Shown here piece by piece: positions 8,632 to 19,557 of a stretch of 64,000 nucleotides of DNA. Position 1 is the first letter of the stretch, and each line of letters begins with the position of its first letter. The DNA is from Leucosporidium creatinivorum (Eukaryota; Basidiomycota; Microbotryomycetes; Leucosporidiales; Leucosporidiaceae): positions 112,458 to 176,457 of the forward strand of contig BCKL01000002.1 of assembly GCA_001600635.1 (NCBI GenBank). The letters run 5' to 3'. The position numbers and the translations under genes are program-made. The notes beneath the pieces are model-generated. The model was not told the DNA's origin and did no database searches. It worked only from the letters and a program-made list of their open reading frames with translations.

Positions 8632-11600
8632 TCACCACAAGCTCTTCCTCCCCTTGGCCGTTCCCACGCTCTTCCTCCCACTCCTCGTCGTCGTGGTAGC
8701 TCCGACCTCCTCATCACTACTCTCCTCCTCCTCGTCACTACTCTCATCATTCCTCTTCGTCCACTTGGCCGCCGCAGGTGCAGTAGCCGGAGCGACCGGA
8801 GCCGTTCGACTCCTCGTAGTCCTCGCTTTCGGCGTCGAGGAGATGGCGTCCAACTGCGAGAGGGACTTCATCTGCGAGGCCGAGCGGGCGCCGAGTCGAG
8901 AGGTAGTCGAGGGGAGGGGTTGGGAGGCCGAAGGAGCTTTGGGAGTGGCCTTGCGAGCGGTAGGAGTGGGCTGGGAGGCGGAAGAGGTGGGAGCAGTCGC
9001 GCCGTTGATCGCGGCTTTGGGGGTGGACTGGACCGAAGCGGAAGCACCGCGAGTGGTGCGCTTGGCGGCGGCGGTGGCAGCTGCTCGGGGCTTGGTGGGT
9101 CCTGAGGGGCCGGGAGAAGGAGAGCGAGTGGTAGCGCGCGAGGCGGCAGAGGAGCGAGTGAGGCGACCGCTGGGGGCAGGAGAAGGGGAGCCGCCGTGGA
9201 GGGTCTGTAGTTGAGGAAAGGGAAGCGAGGTCAGCGAAAAGAGAGCAGACGAGGCGACGAGAGAGCGAGAACTAACCTGGAGACCGCTCTCGTCGTCGGT
9301 CGGCGCGGTGACGACAATCTTCTGGGGTGTATCTGCTTGATCCATGTGCTCCGAGAGGCCCTTGGGGAGTCCGTTCCCGTCGACAGGGAAGGCGACTGTG
9401 AGGCGGGGAAGAGGAAGTCAGCTCGGCGCTCGATCGGCCACACCGGTGAGAGCAAGACCCACCTTGCGTCTGATCCCACGGATCCATAGACTCATTCTGC
9501 ACCTCCCTCAACTGACTTTCCCCCGGCTGTCCTAACGCCTGACTCTCCTCCACCTGCGACGCCACCAAGAACAACGGGCTATCCTTTTGCGGCAGTCCCT
9601 GCCATTGACTCTCCTCGCTCGTGGGTTGAGCTTGGCCTTGAGCAAGGTTGGGCGACTGGGTCAACTCGTCCGGCTCGAACGAGTTGTCGCCGGCTTGAGA
9701 GGAGGCGGCGGAGCCGATGGCGGAAAGGCGGTTGTAGTGAGGTTGGGGCTGCTGGGAGGCGGATTGTGAGGAGAAGGTGGGCGCCATGGCGGCGGAGGAG
9801 GGAGGGAGGTCGACGTGGCCGTTGGCGGTGGTGGAAGGAGTGCCATTGAGTTTGGGCGAGACGAAGCCGAGAGCATCGTCGCCATTGACGCGCGAGTTGG
9901 AGACGACGTTAGTGGCCATCTCCTCGTCCTCGTCGACGGTGTCGGGCTCTTCGGAGCTGTCCCTGCTCTTGCCGTTGGGCGCCTTCTTCTTGGCCACTCG
10001 GGGCGTGCCCTCGACCGAGGAAGCGACGGGCGAGAAGTTGCTCGAAGCACCGTCCTCATCATCTCCACCTCCGACGACCTTGCCCTCCTCATCGTCATCC
10101 TGGGGTAAGACGTGAGCGATGCTCAGCCTCTTCCTCGGCTGACTCTGCGACAATAGCTGGTCGAACTCGTCCTCCTCGTCGGCGGGCCTCACAGTCGACT
10201 GGGAGAGCTGACTCTGGTTCCTTCTCGGGGAAGTGACCTTTCCGAGGTTGCTCTTCGCCCTCGGCGTCCCCGGCTTGCCAAACGCAGCAGCAGCGACGGC
10301 GCTCAAACTCGTCCTCTTGACCCTCGGCCTGGCGTTCTGGGGCGCGAAGTCCTCATCCGAACTCTGCTCGTCGCTCGAGTCGTCGTCCGAGGAGGAGGAA
10401 TCCGAATCCGAATCGCCGCCGCCGATGGTGTCCTGTCGGCGAAGAGGGGGAGGGGCGACGCGCTCCTCCTCCTCGTCTTCGGGCGAAGCGGAGCGGGAAG
10501 GAGGGAGAGGGACCTCCTCGGGCTTGGTGGGCGACTTGGGCTTGAGAGCTTCGGGTCGTTGCGAGAGAGGGGCGTAGAGGTCTTCGGAAGGAGGGGCGGG
10601 AGGGGCAGGGGAGCTCGACTCGGCGGGGACGGAAGGTAGGCGAGTCGAGTTCTTAGCGGGCGAGCAATGCTGCTTGAGGGACAGCTCGAGCTCATCGGGG
10701 TCCTCCTCGGATGAAGCGACCGAGTAGCGAGACTTGAGGCTGTCGGCGCGAGCGAAGATGGCGGGCATGGCGATGATGGAGGTGGGAGCGGCGGCGAGGG
10801 AGGAGTGCTGCTCGGGTTCGGGGCTGAGGTCGCCGTTGGGGAGTTGAGGCTGAGCTTCGGTAGCGGCGGAAGGGTCCTCGTCCATCTTCTCGGATTCGGG
10901 CTCGGCCTCGACCTCGGGCTGAGGCTGGGCAGGCGAAGGAGCGGCGATGGGCTCGTCGACCTCCATGGCGTCGTCTTGAGGTTTTTCGACGGCGTCGAGG
11001 GCGGCAGTGACGGCCTCCTCGTCCTGGGTAGCGGGCTCGGGCTGGCTATCCTGCTCCTGCTCGGGCTCGGCGACCGGCTCCTCAACCTCATCGGCGGTGA
11101 TGGTGGGCTTCTCCGACTGAGTCTCGGCAGGGGCGACGGCGGAGAGACCCGCATCCGACTCGTTGCCGCCGTTGACCGACGACTGCCTCGAGGACCTGAG
11201 CTCCTCCTTCTCCTTCTTGCCGAGGCGGTTGGTGCGGAAGCGACGCTCCTTGGACGGGGAGGACTTGGGGTCGACGCTGGGGACGATGCCGTTGGGCTTG
11301 GGCTGCGAATCGGGGACAGGAGAGGGAGGGAGGGGAACAGCAGCGGCTGCGAGTTGCGAGTCGGAGACCTTGATGATGGGCTCCTCCTCCTCGACGGCGG
11401 GCGCGGGCGAAACGGCGACAGACTTCTGCGCCTCCTCGGCTTCCAAACGTTTCTGCTCCTTCTCGGCAGCTTTCCTCGCTTCCTGCTTCTCCTTCTTGGC
11501 CTTCTTCTTGGCGAGTCGCTCGGCCGACTCGGCATGCTCGCGAGCCTGACGCTGCTCATCCGTCTCTTGAGGCTGTGAAGCGAGCTCATCGACCTCCATG

Positions 11601-13225
11601 GCGTCTTCGGCGGGGGTATCGACTGGCGCAGGAGCGGGAGTAGGGGCGACGACCTCCTTGCCCTTGCCTTTGCCCTTATCCTTCGGCGCCTCCTCCGAGG
11701 CGGCGGGAGCGCTCTCCTCCTCCTCGACAACGGCCCCCTTCTCTTGCTGCTGCTTCTGTCGCTTCTCCGCCTTCTCGGCCATCTTCCTCTCCGCCCTCCT
11801 AGCCGCCTTCTCCTCCGTCCTCTTCCTCCTCCTCTCTTCCTTTCCCCTCTTCCTCTCACTCTTCTCCTCCTCCTCGTCTACTCCAGCCTCGCCTCCAACC
11901 TCCTCCTTAGCCCTCTTCCACACACTCTCCACTCCCTCCCCGGCCCCACTCCTCACCAAAGCCTTGAAGAACTCAAACAGCGCCGCATCGCCCTCTGCGC
12001 CCGACCCACGCAGCTCGAGGAGGAACTTGCGGATCGTGTCGAACATTGGTCCCGTGTGGGGAGCGGTGAATGCGGTAGGATGGGCGCGTTGGAGGGAGGT
12101 GAGGAAGGTGGGGTAGAGGGAAGAGAGGGTGGGAGGGGCGGTGGGGTCGATGGGCTGTTGGGAGGAAGAGGGTGCAGGGGCGGGCGCAGGGGAGAGCTTG
12201 CGGCGCTTGTTGGACTTGGAGGCGCTCTTGGGAGCTGCGGTGGTGGTAGAGGGCTTGCGAGCGGGAGAGTGAGGGCGCGAGGAGGAGGTCGAGTCCGAAC
12301 GGGCGCGCTTGAGGGCTTTCTTGACCTTGACTTGGGCGGGAGTGGGAGGTACAGCGGCCTTATCGGCGGTAGTGGTAGAGGTAGAGGCGGCGGGAGTGGA
12401 CTCGGCGGGAGTAGAAGCCGAAGCGGCAGCAGCAGCCTGTGAGAGGAGACAAGTCAGCGTACTGCATCGCTGAGATCCTGTACAAGTCACGGGCCGGAAG
12501 CTTACCTTCAGCGCCTTCCTCTTGGGGAGCTTGACGGCCTTCTCAGACGCCTGCTTGATGGCACTCGATGGCGCAGCCGGCGCGGTTACCTCGGCCTGCT
12601 CCTTCTCCTGCTCCTGCTCCTTATCTTTGCCCTTGTCGCCGCCCTCCTTTTTAGCAGCCGCCTTGGCCTGCTTCTTCTCCTTCTTCAACTTGTTCTTGAC
12701 CGACTTTGGCACCGCGGGCGAAGCGGGAGCAGGAGGGGAAGAGATGAGTTGGTCGACCTCCTCCTCGGCCGAGTCGGGGAGAGGGCGCTTGAGGGGAGTC
12801 GAGGCGGCCGCGACGGGTGTGGGGATGTCTTCGGTAGCAGGAGCGGCGGAAGAGGCGACAGCGGGAGGTGCAGTAGCCTTGCCCTTACCCTTCTTGGAGG
12901 CGATGGGAGCGGCAACGGGAGTCGAGGGAGCTGCCGATGCGGCGGGCTTGGAGCGCGTAGCGGGCGCCTTCTTGACGGTGAGAGCCTCCTTGACGGAAGC
13001 GGCGGGGGTAGGCTTAAGCGTCGAAGCCGAGGCGGACGACTCGGCGGCTGGAGTGTCGACGGCCTTGGAGGACGACGCGGCGGCTGCAGCAGGCGGGGCA
13101 ATCGCTGCTAGGTTGCGCATCGTGATCATCTTGACCATATCCAGCCTCTTCTGCAAGTCGTCGCTCGAGACGGCGGGGGAGGCGGGCTCGGCCGTAGAGC
13201 GAGCCTTCTTTGCTCGGGGTGCCAT
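8632..13225 (-). CDS. Very large low-complexity, probably nuclear protein
   Basis: Four exons (13225-12506, 12436-9463, 9395-9277, 9204-8632) encode about 1,461 aa; three introns of 67-72 nt close in frame. Composition is extreme: Ala/Pro/Ser/Thr tracts, long Lys/Glu-rich coiled-coil-like stretches (residues ~480-640), and repeated acidic patches such as SSDEEEESSDEE near the C-terminus. Basic clusters resemble nuclear localisation signals. The only compact-looking part is about residues 390-460 (LSSLYPTFLTSLQRAHPTAF, then FDTIRKFLLELRGSG and LFEFFKALVRSG), which could be a small helical domain. I do not recognise the family. A 5' UTR intron seems to end at CTACAG near 13310. It is divergent from SWC5, which fits but does not prove a chromatin role. 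Confidence 0.7.
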
Positions 13226-13743
13226 CGGTTCGGTGGGTGGTGAGAGAGTGGGAAACGAGTGGGCGTAAGAGTCGTGTGCCGAGACGTCGGGCTGGATTCT
13301 GTAGGTAATTGGAGAGCGACAAGAACAGCGAGAAGGGTCAGCGATCACGGTCGCTCCGGCGCAAGAGACTGGAGGCTGCTGCAGTCGCGCAAGCGCTGCA
13401 CAAAAATGTTCCCTGTGTAGCCTACTACCCCTGCTACCCCTCCAGCTATCAACCTGCAGCTTTCCCAGCCCTCGACGCGTTGTGTTTGCTCGCTTTTGGG
13501 CAGAGAAGCGAAAGAAGCGAGAAACTGACCTGTATTCGAGTAGGGAGAAGGGGTTAGTAGTGCAGAGGGGAGGCCTCTGCTGCCTGGTGTGCCCTGGACG
13601 AAGCTGTAGGCGAGTATGAAGCGACGACGAGACGATTGCAGAGCAGAGGAGCGGCGCCGTTCGATTTTCGAGCTGCGGGCGAGCAAAGGGCCGAGGCTTT
13701 CTGCTTCCGACGTCTCGCTTCTCCGCACTACACTGCTACAGAA
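13226..13743. promoter_or_regulatory. Divergent promoter region, large protein gene / SWC5
   Basis: About 520 bp separate the two start codons. On the minus strand a GTCAGT donor (near 13528) and a CTGACCC...CTACAG acceptor (near 13310) suggest a 5' UTR intron of the large gene. No further gene is visible. Confidence 0.45.
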
Positions 13744-14807
13744 ATGGCTCCACCTCCAGCGCTCGAGCCTGACGACCCCACGCTGCTGCCTTCGGACGAC
13801 GAGGACTCTGATTTCGAGCTGCCGGCGGGGGGAGGCGACGACTCGGACGATTCGGGCTCGGACAGCGACGACGAGCGGCCAAGCAAGCGTGCAAAGGTGG
13901 CAGTAGTCGAGGAACCAGTGTATGTACCCTCTGCTGCTATCGCGCTACAGCTCAAGCTGATCCCATGGCGCTCGCAGGCTCACGAAAGCGGCGGTCGACG
14001 ACCTTTGGGCTTCGTTCAACTCGGGTGCAGACGAGGATCCGTATGCTAGCACCTCCAAAGCTGCTGCTCCTACTGCTCCCAAGCCCAAGAAGATTAAAAT
14101 CACCGTCACTTACCAGTTTGTCGGCGAAACCGTCACGTAAGTGCGCGTGGAGACGCGTCGATGTTCAGATGTAGGAGAAGCTGATCCTGTGTTCACCTAC
14201 AGGCAAGAGAAGGAAGTGCTGGAAGATTCGAAGGAAGCGCAGGACTGGCTCGCCAAGCAGAAGGCTCTCGGTCTTCCCACTACCCCTTCCTCCGCCTCCG
14301 TCTCGGCTCCCTCTGCTACAGCTCCTCCTCCTCCTACCGCTTCCACCTCCGCCATCGATGCCCTCTTCGGTACCGAAGACTCTACCACCGCCGACATCCC
14401 TCCCATCGCTTCCACCTCCGCTCCCACCTCGATCGCCGAACCTCCAGCTCCCGTAGCTCCCTCTCCCGCGCCTGCACCCAAACCTGCTCCTGGACCCAAG
14501 AAGAAGAAGGGCGGAGGACTTGGAGCCCTGGCCGCCAGTCTCGGGAAACCAGCCAAGCTCAACACACTGGAGAAGAGCAAGCTGGATTGGAACAAGTGCG
14601 CCTGCCTCCCTCCTCTTCCTCGCTTCCTCGGACTCGCGCTGACTCCAGGACGGACTATGCAGATTCGTCGACAAAGAAGACCTCTCCGACACCCTCACCC
14701 ACGCGCGCAAGGACGGCTATCTCGACAAGCAGGACTTCCTCGGCCGTACGGAGCAGGCGAGGGAGGACGCTTGGGAGAAGAACAAGGCGGGCAGGAGGGG
14801 GAGGTAG
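13744..14807 (+). CDS. SWC5: SWR1-complex subunit Swc5 / CFDP1 (BCNT family)
   Basis: Four exons (13744-13919, 13978-14136, 14203-14595, 14663-14807) encode 290 aa, all joints in frame. The N-terminus is acidic (SDDEDSDFELP, DDSDDSGSDSDDE) and followed by a basic KRAK signal. The middle holds LTKAAVDDLWASFNSG, typical of the family, then a Pro/Ala-rich linker. The C-terminus is the BCNT-C domain, with KLNTLEKSKLDWNKFVDKED and KDGYLDKQDFLGR. Swc5 is part of the SWR1 remodeller, which swaps H2A for H2A.Z in nucleosomes; the acidic N-terminus binds H2A-H2B. The first intron starts GTATGT and the second GTAAGT. This is a confident family assignment. Confidence 0.92.
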
Positions 14808-15277
14808 GCGGTTGTGGGGGTGGAGAGAGTTGTAGAGTGTGCGAGACGCCTCGATGCTAAGATGCGAGGAGGTCGAGGGCGGCAGATGGAGGAGGAGGAA
14901 GGTCGTGCTTGTGCTTGTGCTTGAAGAGCTTTGCTGTGTCGATATGAGGGCAGTTGCAGTGGTGAGACGTACCTTGATATACGATACGACCGTCGATGTA
15001 CCCGCTTCAACTCTCTGGGCGGAGGGCGAGACAGAAGGGCGGCGCCGAGCTCGGTCGAGGAGCTGAGGTCCAGCTACAGAGCGAGTCATGCTCTCGAGGG
15101 TACAGGTCGTCTTTCGAAATCTTTTCTTACAGCTCTACAGCCCACTCTACTCGGTTCCTGTACCTCTTCATCACCGCTTCACCCTCTCGACCCTTTCTCG
15201 AGCCGTCGACGTCTCTCCCTCTTTCCCTCCCGCTTCTCACTTCGTTCTCGCTTCCAACTCGTCAACTCCAGCTGAGC
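14808..15277. other. Region upstream of family copy E
   Basis: No gene is visible. It holds the SWC5 3' end and the 5' leader of copy E, including the upstream motif at 15043-15058 and a pyrimidine-rich leader (15205-15260). That leader resembles those of the other family members. Confidence 0.4.
15043..15058 (+). promoter_or_regulatory. Conserved upstream motif of copy E
   Basis: The sequence CGCCGAGCTCGGTCGA lies 220 bp upstream of the ATG of copy E. Copy E is the only family member on the plus strand, and the motif is inverted with the gene, so it travels with the gene. Confidence 0.5.
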
Positions 15278-16428
15278 ATGGAAGCACAGCAGGATCTACA
15301 AGCTACGAGTTCAACTACAGCCCGCCCCCAACAGCCCACAGACTCGGTCGTCGCATCGCTTCCCACGGAAACGCTCTCCGAGTCTCACATCCTCGCCGAT
15401 GGGCACTTTGGGCGACCGCGTGCGATCGCTCAGCGTGCGCATTGAAACAGAGGGAGGAGGGTGGAAGGCTCGAGTCGCTCGCCTGCTAGCGGCCTGCTTT
15501 CGACTGGAGGCGCTCGAGTTTAAACTGGAGCGAGAATCCTCGCTTGACAGAAGCGGCACCGACGGCGACGGCCCCTTGATGCTTTCGCCTCTCTTGGAAG
15601 AGCTGCAAGGCCTTAGGCTTAAGAGCTTCGCTATCTTAAGTCCTGTCGTCGAAGGAGTCTCCGTCTACCTGCTGTTCGAGTGAGTCGATTTTGAGCCGAA
15701 CCTTTAAAGGGCTGACCATCTCCTTACCCTCTCTTTGTCAGTCTTTACGCGCGTTGGCCCGATCTTTAAGTCATCAACCTACCGGCCGTTCACTCCACTC
15801 CTGGATTCCACGACGAGATGCGCCTCACCCTTCCCTCGCTTCCCCTCACTCGACTCGCACTCCCACTCTCAGACGCAATGTTTAAGGTAGAGCTGCCCCT
15901 CCTTTTGAAGAGTCGGCGTCCAACACTCTTCGCCATCTATCACTCGGTCCGCACATGATGGACGTGGTCGCCTTCACAGGAGGAGACGTCTCGGAGCAGG
16001 ACTTGGCGCCCGTCGCTGCTATTGCGCCTCAGCTTCTCTCCTTCACAGCCATCAGCGACGGCGACAAGAGCGATCTAGGAAGGTACGTGCTTACCGAGCA
16101 CTGGCGGGAGACGCTGTGTGCTCTTCGCGACGTCCGAGAGCTCAGCGTCGGCATCGTCGGATATCAGCTCGGCGACATTCTCCCCCTCCTGCAGCGATTG
16201 GGCCACCTCGCCGTCCTTTCCATCTCAGCCTCGCATTCAAACTGCACCTCCAACGCACCGCCTTTCGCTCAAATCACTGCCACCGCCGCGGTCAGCTTCA
16301 TCAAGGGCGCCGCTGCTTTTCGTTCACTCAGCCTCCCTCGTCAGCTCAAGGACGTGTGGACGAAAGAAGAGCTCGCCGGAGTCAGTACTACTACTGAGGG
16401 AAAGGGAGTGCGCTACCTGGTCCAATGA
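15278..16428 (+). pseudogene. F-box-like/LRR family copy E, decayed
   Basis: The leader and the first ~35 codons (MEAQQDLQATSSTTARPQQP, SLPTETL) match the family. The rest of the F-box-like segment is then missing: the next family block begins at about 15400 in another frame (GDRVRSLSVRIETEG). After an intron-like GTGAGT...CTGACC...TGTCAG (about 15680-15741), a stop and further frame changes occur. From 15955 the C-terminal module is intact (APQLLSFTAIS, LCALRDVRELSVG, ILPLLQRLGHL, FIKGAAAFRSLSLPRQL, WTKEELAGV). TGA is followed 3 nt later by the family 3' intron (16432-16510, GTATGT...CTGAC...TCGCAG). It is a pseudogene with an internal deletion. Confidence 0.75.
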
Positions 16429-16510
16429 GAGGTATGTTCAGGGCTCATCAGGTGATAGTCCGGCAGCTCGGCGATGGGGCTGACTTTCTCCTCTTCTTCT
16501 GGGTTCGCAG

Positions 16511-18186
16511 GGACGTAGGCTGGAGACGTATGATCCGAGCTTGCCGTACTGCGCTGTATCTGTAACGACGCTCGCGGTGCTGCTACGAAAGGTGCCGGAC
16601 AGCGGTCGAGAGCAGCCGGCCATCTTCGCCGAGCAGCTGAGATCGGCGCATAGCTCGCGAGCAAGTGACGTGCGTGGCGAGCCGGCTTCACAAAGACGAC
16701 GGACTCCACTCTCTTAATCTCTAGGAGCCCAGCGTGCCGTCTTTGTGGCCCGAAGCGAGCTCTGGCGCTCGCCAAAAGATGGGCGCCGAATCGGTCGAGC
16801 TCAAGAAGGAGGCGAGCAGGAAGAGAGCCCGCAACAACGCCGGAAGCGGGCGAGCTATAAACTATTTGCCTCTTCCCGTCTTGATGCCGCCTCGAGGAAG
16901 GTGAACTGATGCTAATGCTGGCGTAGCTGAGCTCCGAGCATTAGGCCACCGGATCAAGCGGGATCTCTCTCTCTCGCTTGAGGTGGCTGGGCTCTTTTAG
17001 TGGTAGCGGCATTGCACTCAGTCGATTGTGAGGTGATGAGCGTCCTGCTGAGTGATGCATAGCTTGCCAGACCACTCACATCTTACGTTCATCCAGCCTT
17101 GAGCTCGGCGCCGAGAAGGATTGACTGCAGGCTGCTTCAAAGGATCTCGCAGTGAGGGGGCTGATGAGCTTCTGCTTCTGATATACGGGAGATCTCGCCC
17201 GAGTCCGTTGAGATTTCGCAGCCTGCCGATCTCGCTGGAGGAGAGCCTCAGCCAGCAGGCGAAGCCGGTCCCGACGAGGTCTCCAGCCTCCTCCAAACGT
17301 ATGAAAACGCAGTCGGGAGACGTTCCCGGAGATGTACGGGAATATCGAGGTGACTGGCCGAGTGAGAGCCTCCCAGCGACCTCCAGAAACGCCATGCCTG
17401 CCTGCCGCTCGGCGGAGCCTGAGGGGTTCACCTTGCAGCGCGATGGCGTTACGAAGGGTGCAGCATTTGACTCAGTCCGAGCTTCGCTATCTCTGCGAGT
17501 TGACCTGGAGTTTCGAGAAAGCTCCGCCTCCCGCGAAGCACTCCCGAGATTGGGCCAAGCCGAGGTCTCGCAGCTCGCTGACTTCGGCGGCGACGTGGCT
17601 GCTCCGGTCAAGACGACACAAGGCGCAGCTCGAGATCGCACGAGGCTCACCAAACGCTCAGAAGCGTGCAGCGAGCGAAAACGAACTTCATCTAAAGTCA
17701 CTGACGTGTTAATTGACCTTAGGCGGCTCGGGAAATTGCTCTGAGAAAGAGAGGAGACACCGAGATCTTCTATCGCACCTTCCGAAGACAACGCCACGCC
17801 AACAGCTCGAAGGGTATTGCGTTAGCGAACTGAAAGGTAATTGGCTGATGGAACCTGACCGACCCGGGACGTCAAGTCTCTCGGTAAGTGAGACTTCGAA
17901 GTCGACCTTTCTGGTGCAGCTGCTGCCTGTAACGCTACAGGTAGGTGGCAGAAAAGATGGCAGGTAAGATGCACAATAATGTAACTTTAGTATGCGCTAG
18001 TCACACGCCTCTCACAGGACTTACTCGAAGAGAGATGATTGAAAAGGCAAGTCTCTCCAGCTCGCTCGGCGGGAGGACGATCCCGCGACCGCAGCTTGAT
18101 GCCAATAATGATGTCCTCGCTGTCCCCCGCGCGTTTGCACCTTTCTTTCCCTTCCACCACCACCCTCTGCACTCCACCCGCCCAAC
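16511..18186. other. 1.7-kb stretch without a recognisable gene
   Basis: No protein family is recognised on either strand. Two long open frames lie opposite each other at about 17018-17797 (minus) and 17121-17744 (plus). Neither shows splice-site structure, composition or motifs like the real genes nearby. The right-hand end (about 17980-18186) is pyrimidine-rich and is probably the promoter of the GAF-like gene. The sequence at 17960-18010 is visibly less GC-rich than its surroundings. Confidence 0.35.
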
Positions 18187-19230
18187 ATGCTGCAGCTTTC
18201 CACTCGGCCGAACGAGCCCCCTTCGCCTGCTCCCTCTCCCCCTACCTCCCCTCCTGCTTCGCCAAGGGGAGCCTTTCGCGAGCTCTTCTCCTCGGTTCGA
18301 CGCTCAATGAGTGGCTCACGCAAAGGGATACGCTGCCTACCACCTTCCCCACTCTCTCCGCCCCCCTCGCCCCGAACTGTCCCTCTTCCTCTGCCTTCTC
18401 CTCTCCTTCCTCCAACGCCGACCTCCCCCTCGCCCGAATCTTGGCTGGCGTCGTCTCGACAGCTTCATCATAGCTTCCGCAAGCATCGCCGGGTGTCGGA
18501 GGACAGAGTACCGTGTGGCTTGGAGACGGTCAGGGAAGGCTGCCCTCTGCGCCGAGATCCGAGCGAGGAGCAAGCGAGGTGTGAGATGGAAGCACTCGCT
18601 CGACAGGGTCGTCGCCCGTCCATGGCGCCTTCCGTTGACTGTCTACCCCCAACGGAGCTCGCGAGGGTGGAACTCGCCCCCGTCCAATGCCGACGACCAT
18701 CGCTCGGCGCGGTCCCCTCTTCGCCGAGCGGGAGCGCCTATACAGTCGCCGCTCCTCCATGTCAAGGCCTACCCGAATCGCTCAAGTCATGCTTTGACAT
18801 CTCGACTCGACTCGTTGGCGAATCCCTCAGCCTCGACTTCACCGCTCTCATCGCAATCAACCTCCCTTCCTCCTTTCCTCCTCCTCACGACCATTCTACG
18901 ACCCTCCATCTCCTTTCGCACCACAACCTCCCCATTCCCGCTCCTCTCTTCGACCTCGAAGCACACCTCTCCCTCTTCAACCCCTCCCACGAAGCCTCGG
19001 CAATCCTCTTCACCAACCCTTATTCCTCCTCGCGACCAGCGCCGAATGAGTTCGCTTCGGGATTGATGCTCAAGATCGGAGCATCGCCGGCTGGTGGACG
19101 AGGAGGAGAAGTGATGGGGTACATGCTCGTGGGGTACGTGCAGGATCGGGCGAGGGTGTTCACGCTCGAAGATCTGAGCTTTATGAGGCAGTTTGCGACA
19201 GATCTGGCGGGGGCGACGGAGAAGCTGTGA
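18187..19230 (+). CDS. GAF-domain-like protein
   Basis: A single open frame of 347 aa. The first ~140 residues are Pro/Ser-rich and look disordered (PSPAPSPPTSPPASPRGAF), with basic RRxS sites that could be phosphorylated. The C-terminal ~150 residues look folded: CFDISTRLVGESLSLDFTAL, LHLLSHHNLPIPAPLFD, a GLMLKIG strand, then VMGYMLVGYVQDRARVFTLE and DLSFMRQFATDLAG. This order matches fungal GAF-like domains, in which a final helix packs on the sheet. GAF domains bind small molecules or mediate dimerisation; no ligand can be named here. The stop codon lies ~330 bp from the convergent CAR2 gene. The assignment is by pattern only. Confidence 0.5.
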   Translation: MLQLSTRPNEPPSPAPSPPTSPPASPRGAFRELFSSVRRSMSGSRKGIRCLPPSPLSPPPSPRTVPLPLPSPLLPPTPTSPSPESWLASSRQLHHSFRKHRRVSEDRVPCGLETVREGCPLRRDPSEEQARCEMEALARQGRRPSMAPSVDCLPPTELARVELAPVQCRRPSLGAVPSSPSGSAYTVAAPPCQGLPESLKSCFDISTRLVGESLSLDFTALIAINLPSSFPPPHDHSTTLHLLSHHNLPIPAPLFDLEAHLSLFNPSHEASAILFTNPYSSSRPAPNEFASGLMLKIGASPAGGRGGEVMGYMLVGYVQDRARVFTLEDLSFMRQFATDLAGATEKL

Positions 19231-19557
19231 GAATGTATAGGACGATGCACAGCATCAGCAATCCATCTCCGAGATCGGTGTCAACCTGTCTGCTGTCGTG
19301 CAGAGAGACTTAGCGAGGCTGTTCGTCGCCGCTTCGCCGAACTCTCAGCCCCGAGACGCCTTCGCCACTCCTTGAAACGCTCGAGAAATGGGGTACTAAA
19401 GATGTATTGCGGGGTACAGCGTTTCTGCAAGTGTACGATGATGCACAGTCTCCAAGTGGGAGCTGGCGGCCCAAGATTGAGAAGAGAGGGAGGGGAGGGA
19501 GAAGACGGGAACGAGGGGGGGCTTTTGTAGAACGGAAAGGTGAGAAGGACTGGGAGT

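Noticed and set aside
10303-12442. Several long plus- and minus-strand frames inside the large low-complexity gene
   Set aside because: They are shadows of its repetitive GC-rich coding sequence (Arg/Ser/Pro- or Gly/Leu-rich) with no independent signals.
17018-17797. A 259-codon minus-strand frame and a 207-codon plus-strand frame opposite it
   Set aside because: No family match, no splice signals and no typical codon pattern. Long chance frames are common in GC-rich DNA. Kept only as an open question in the findings.
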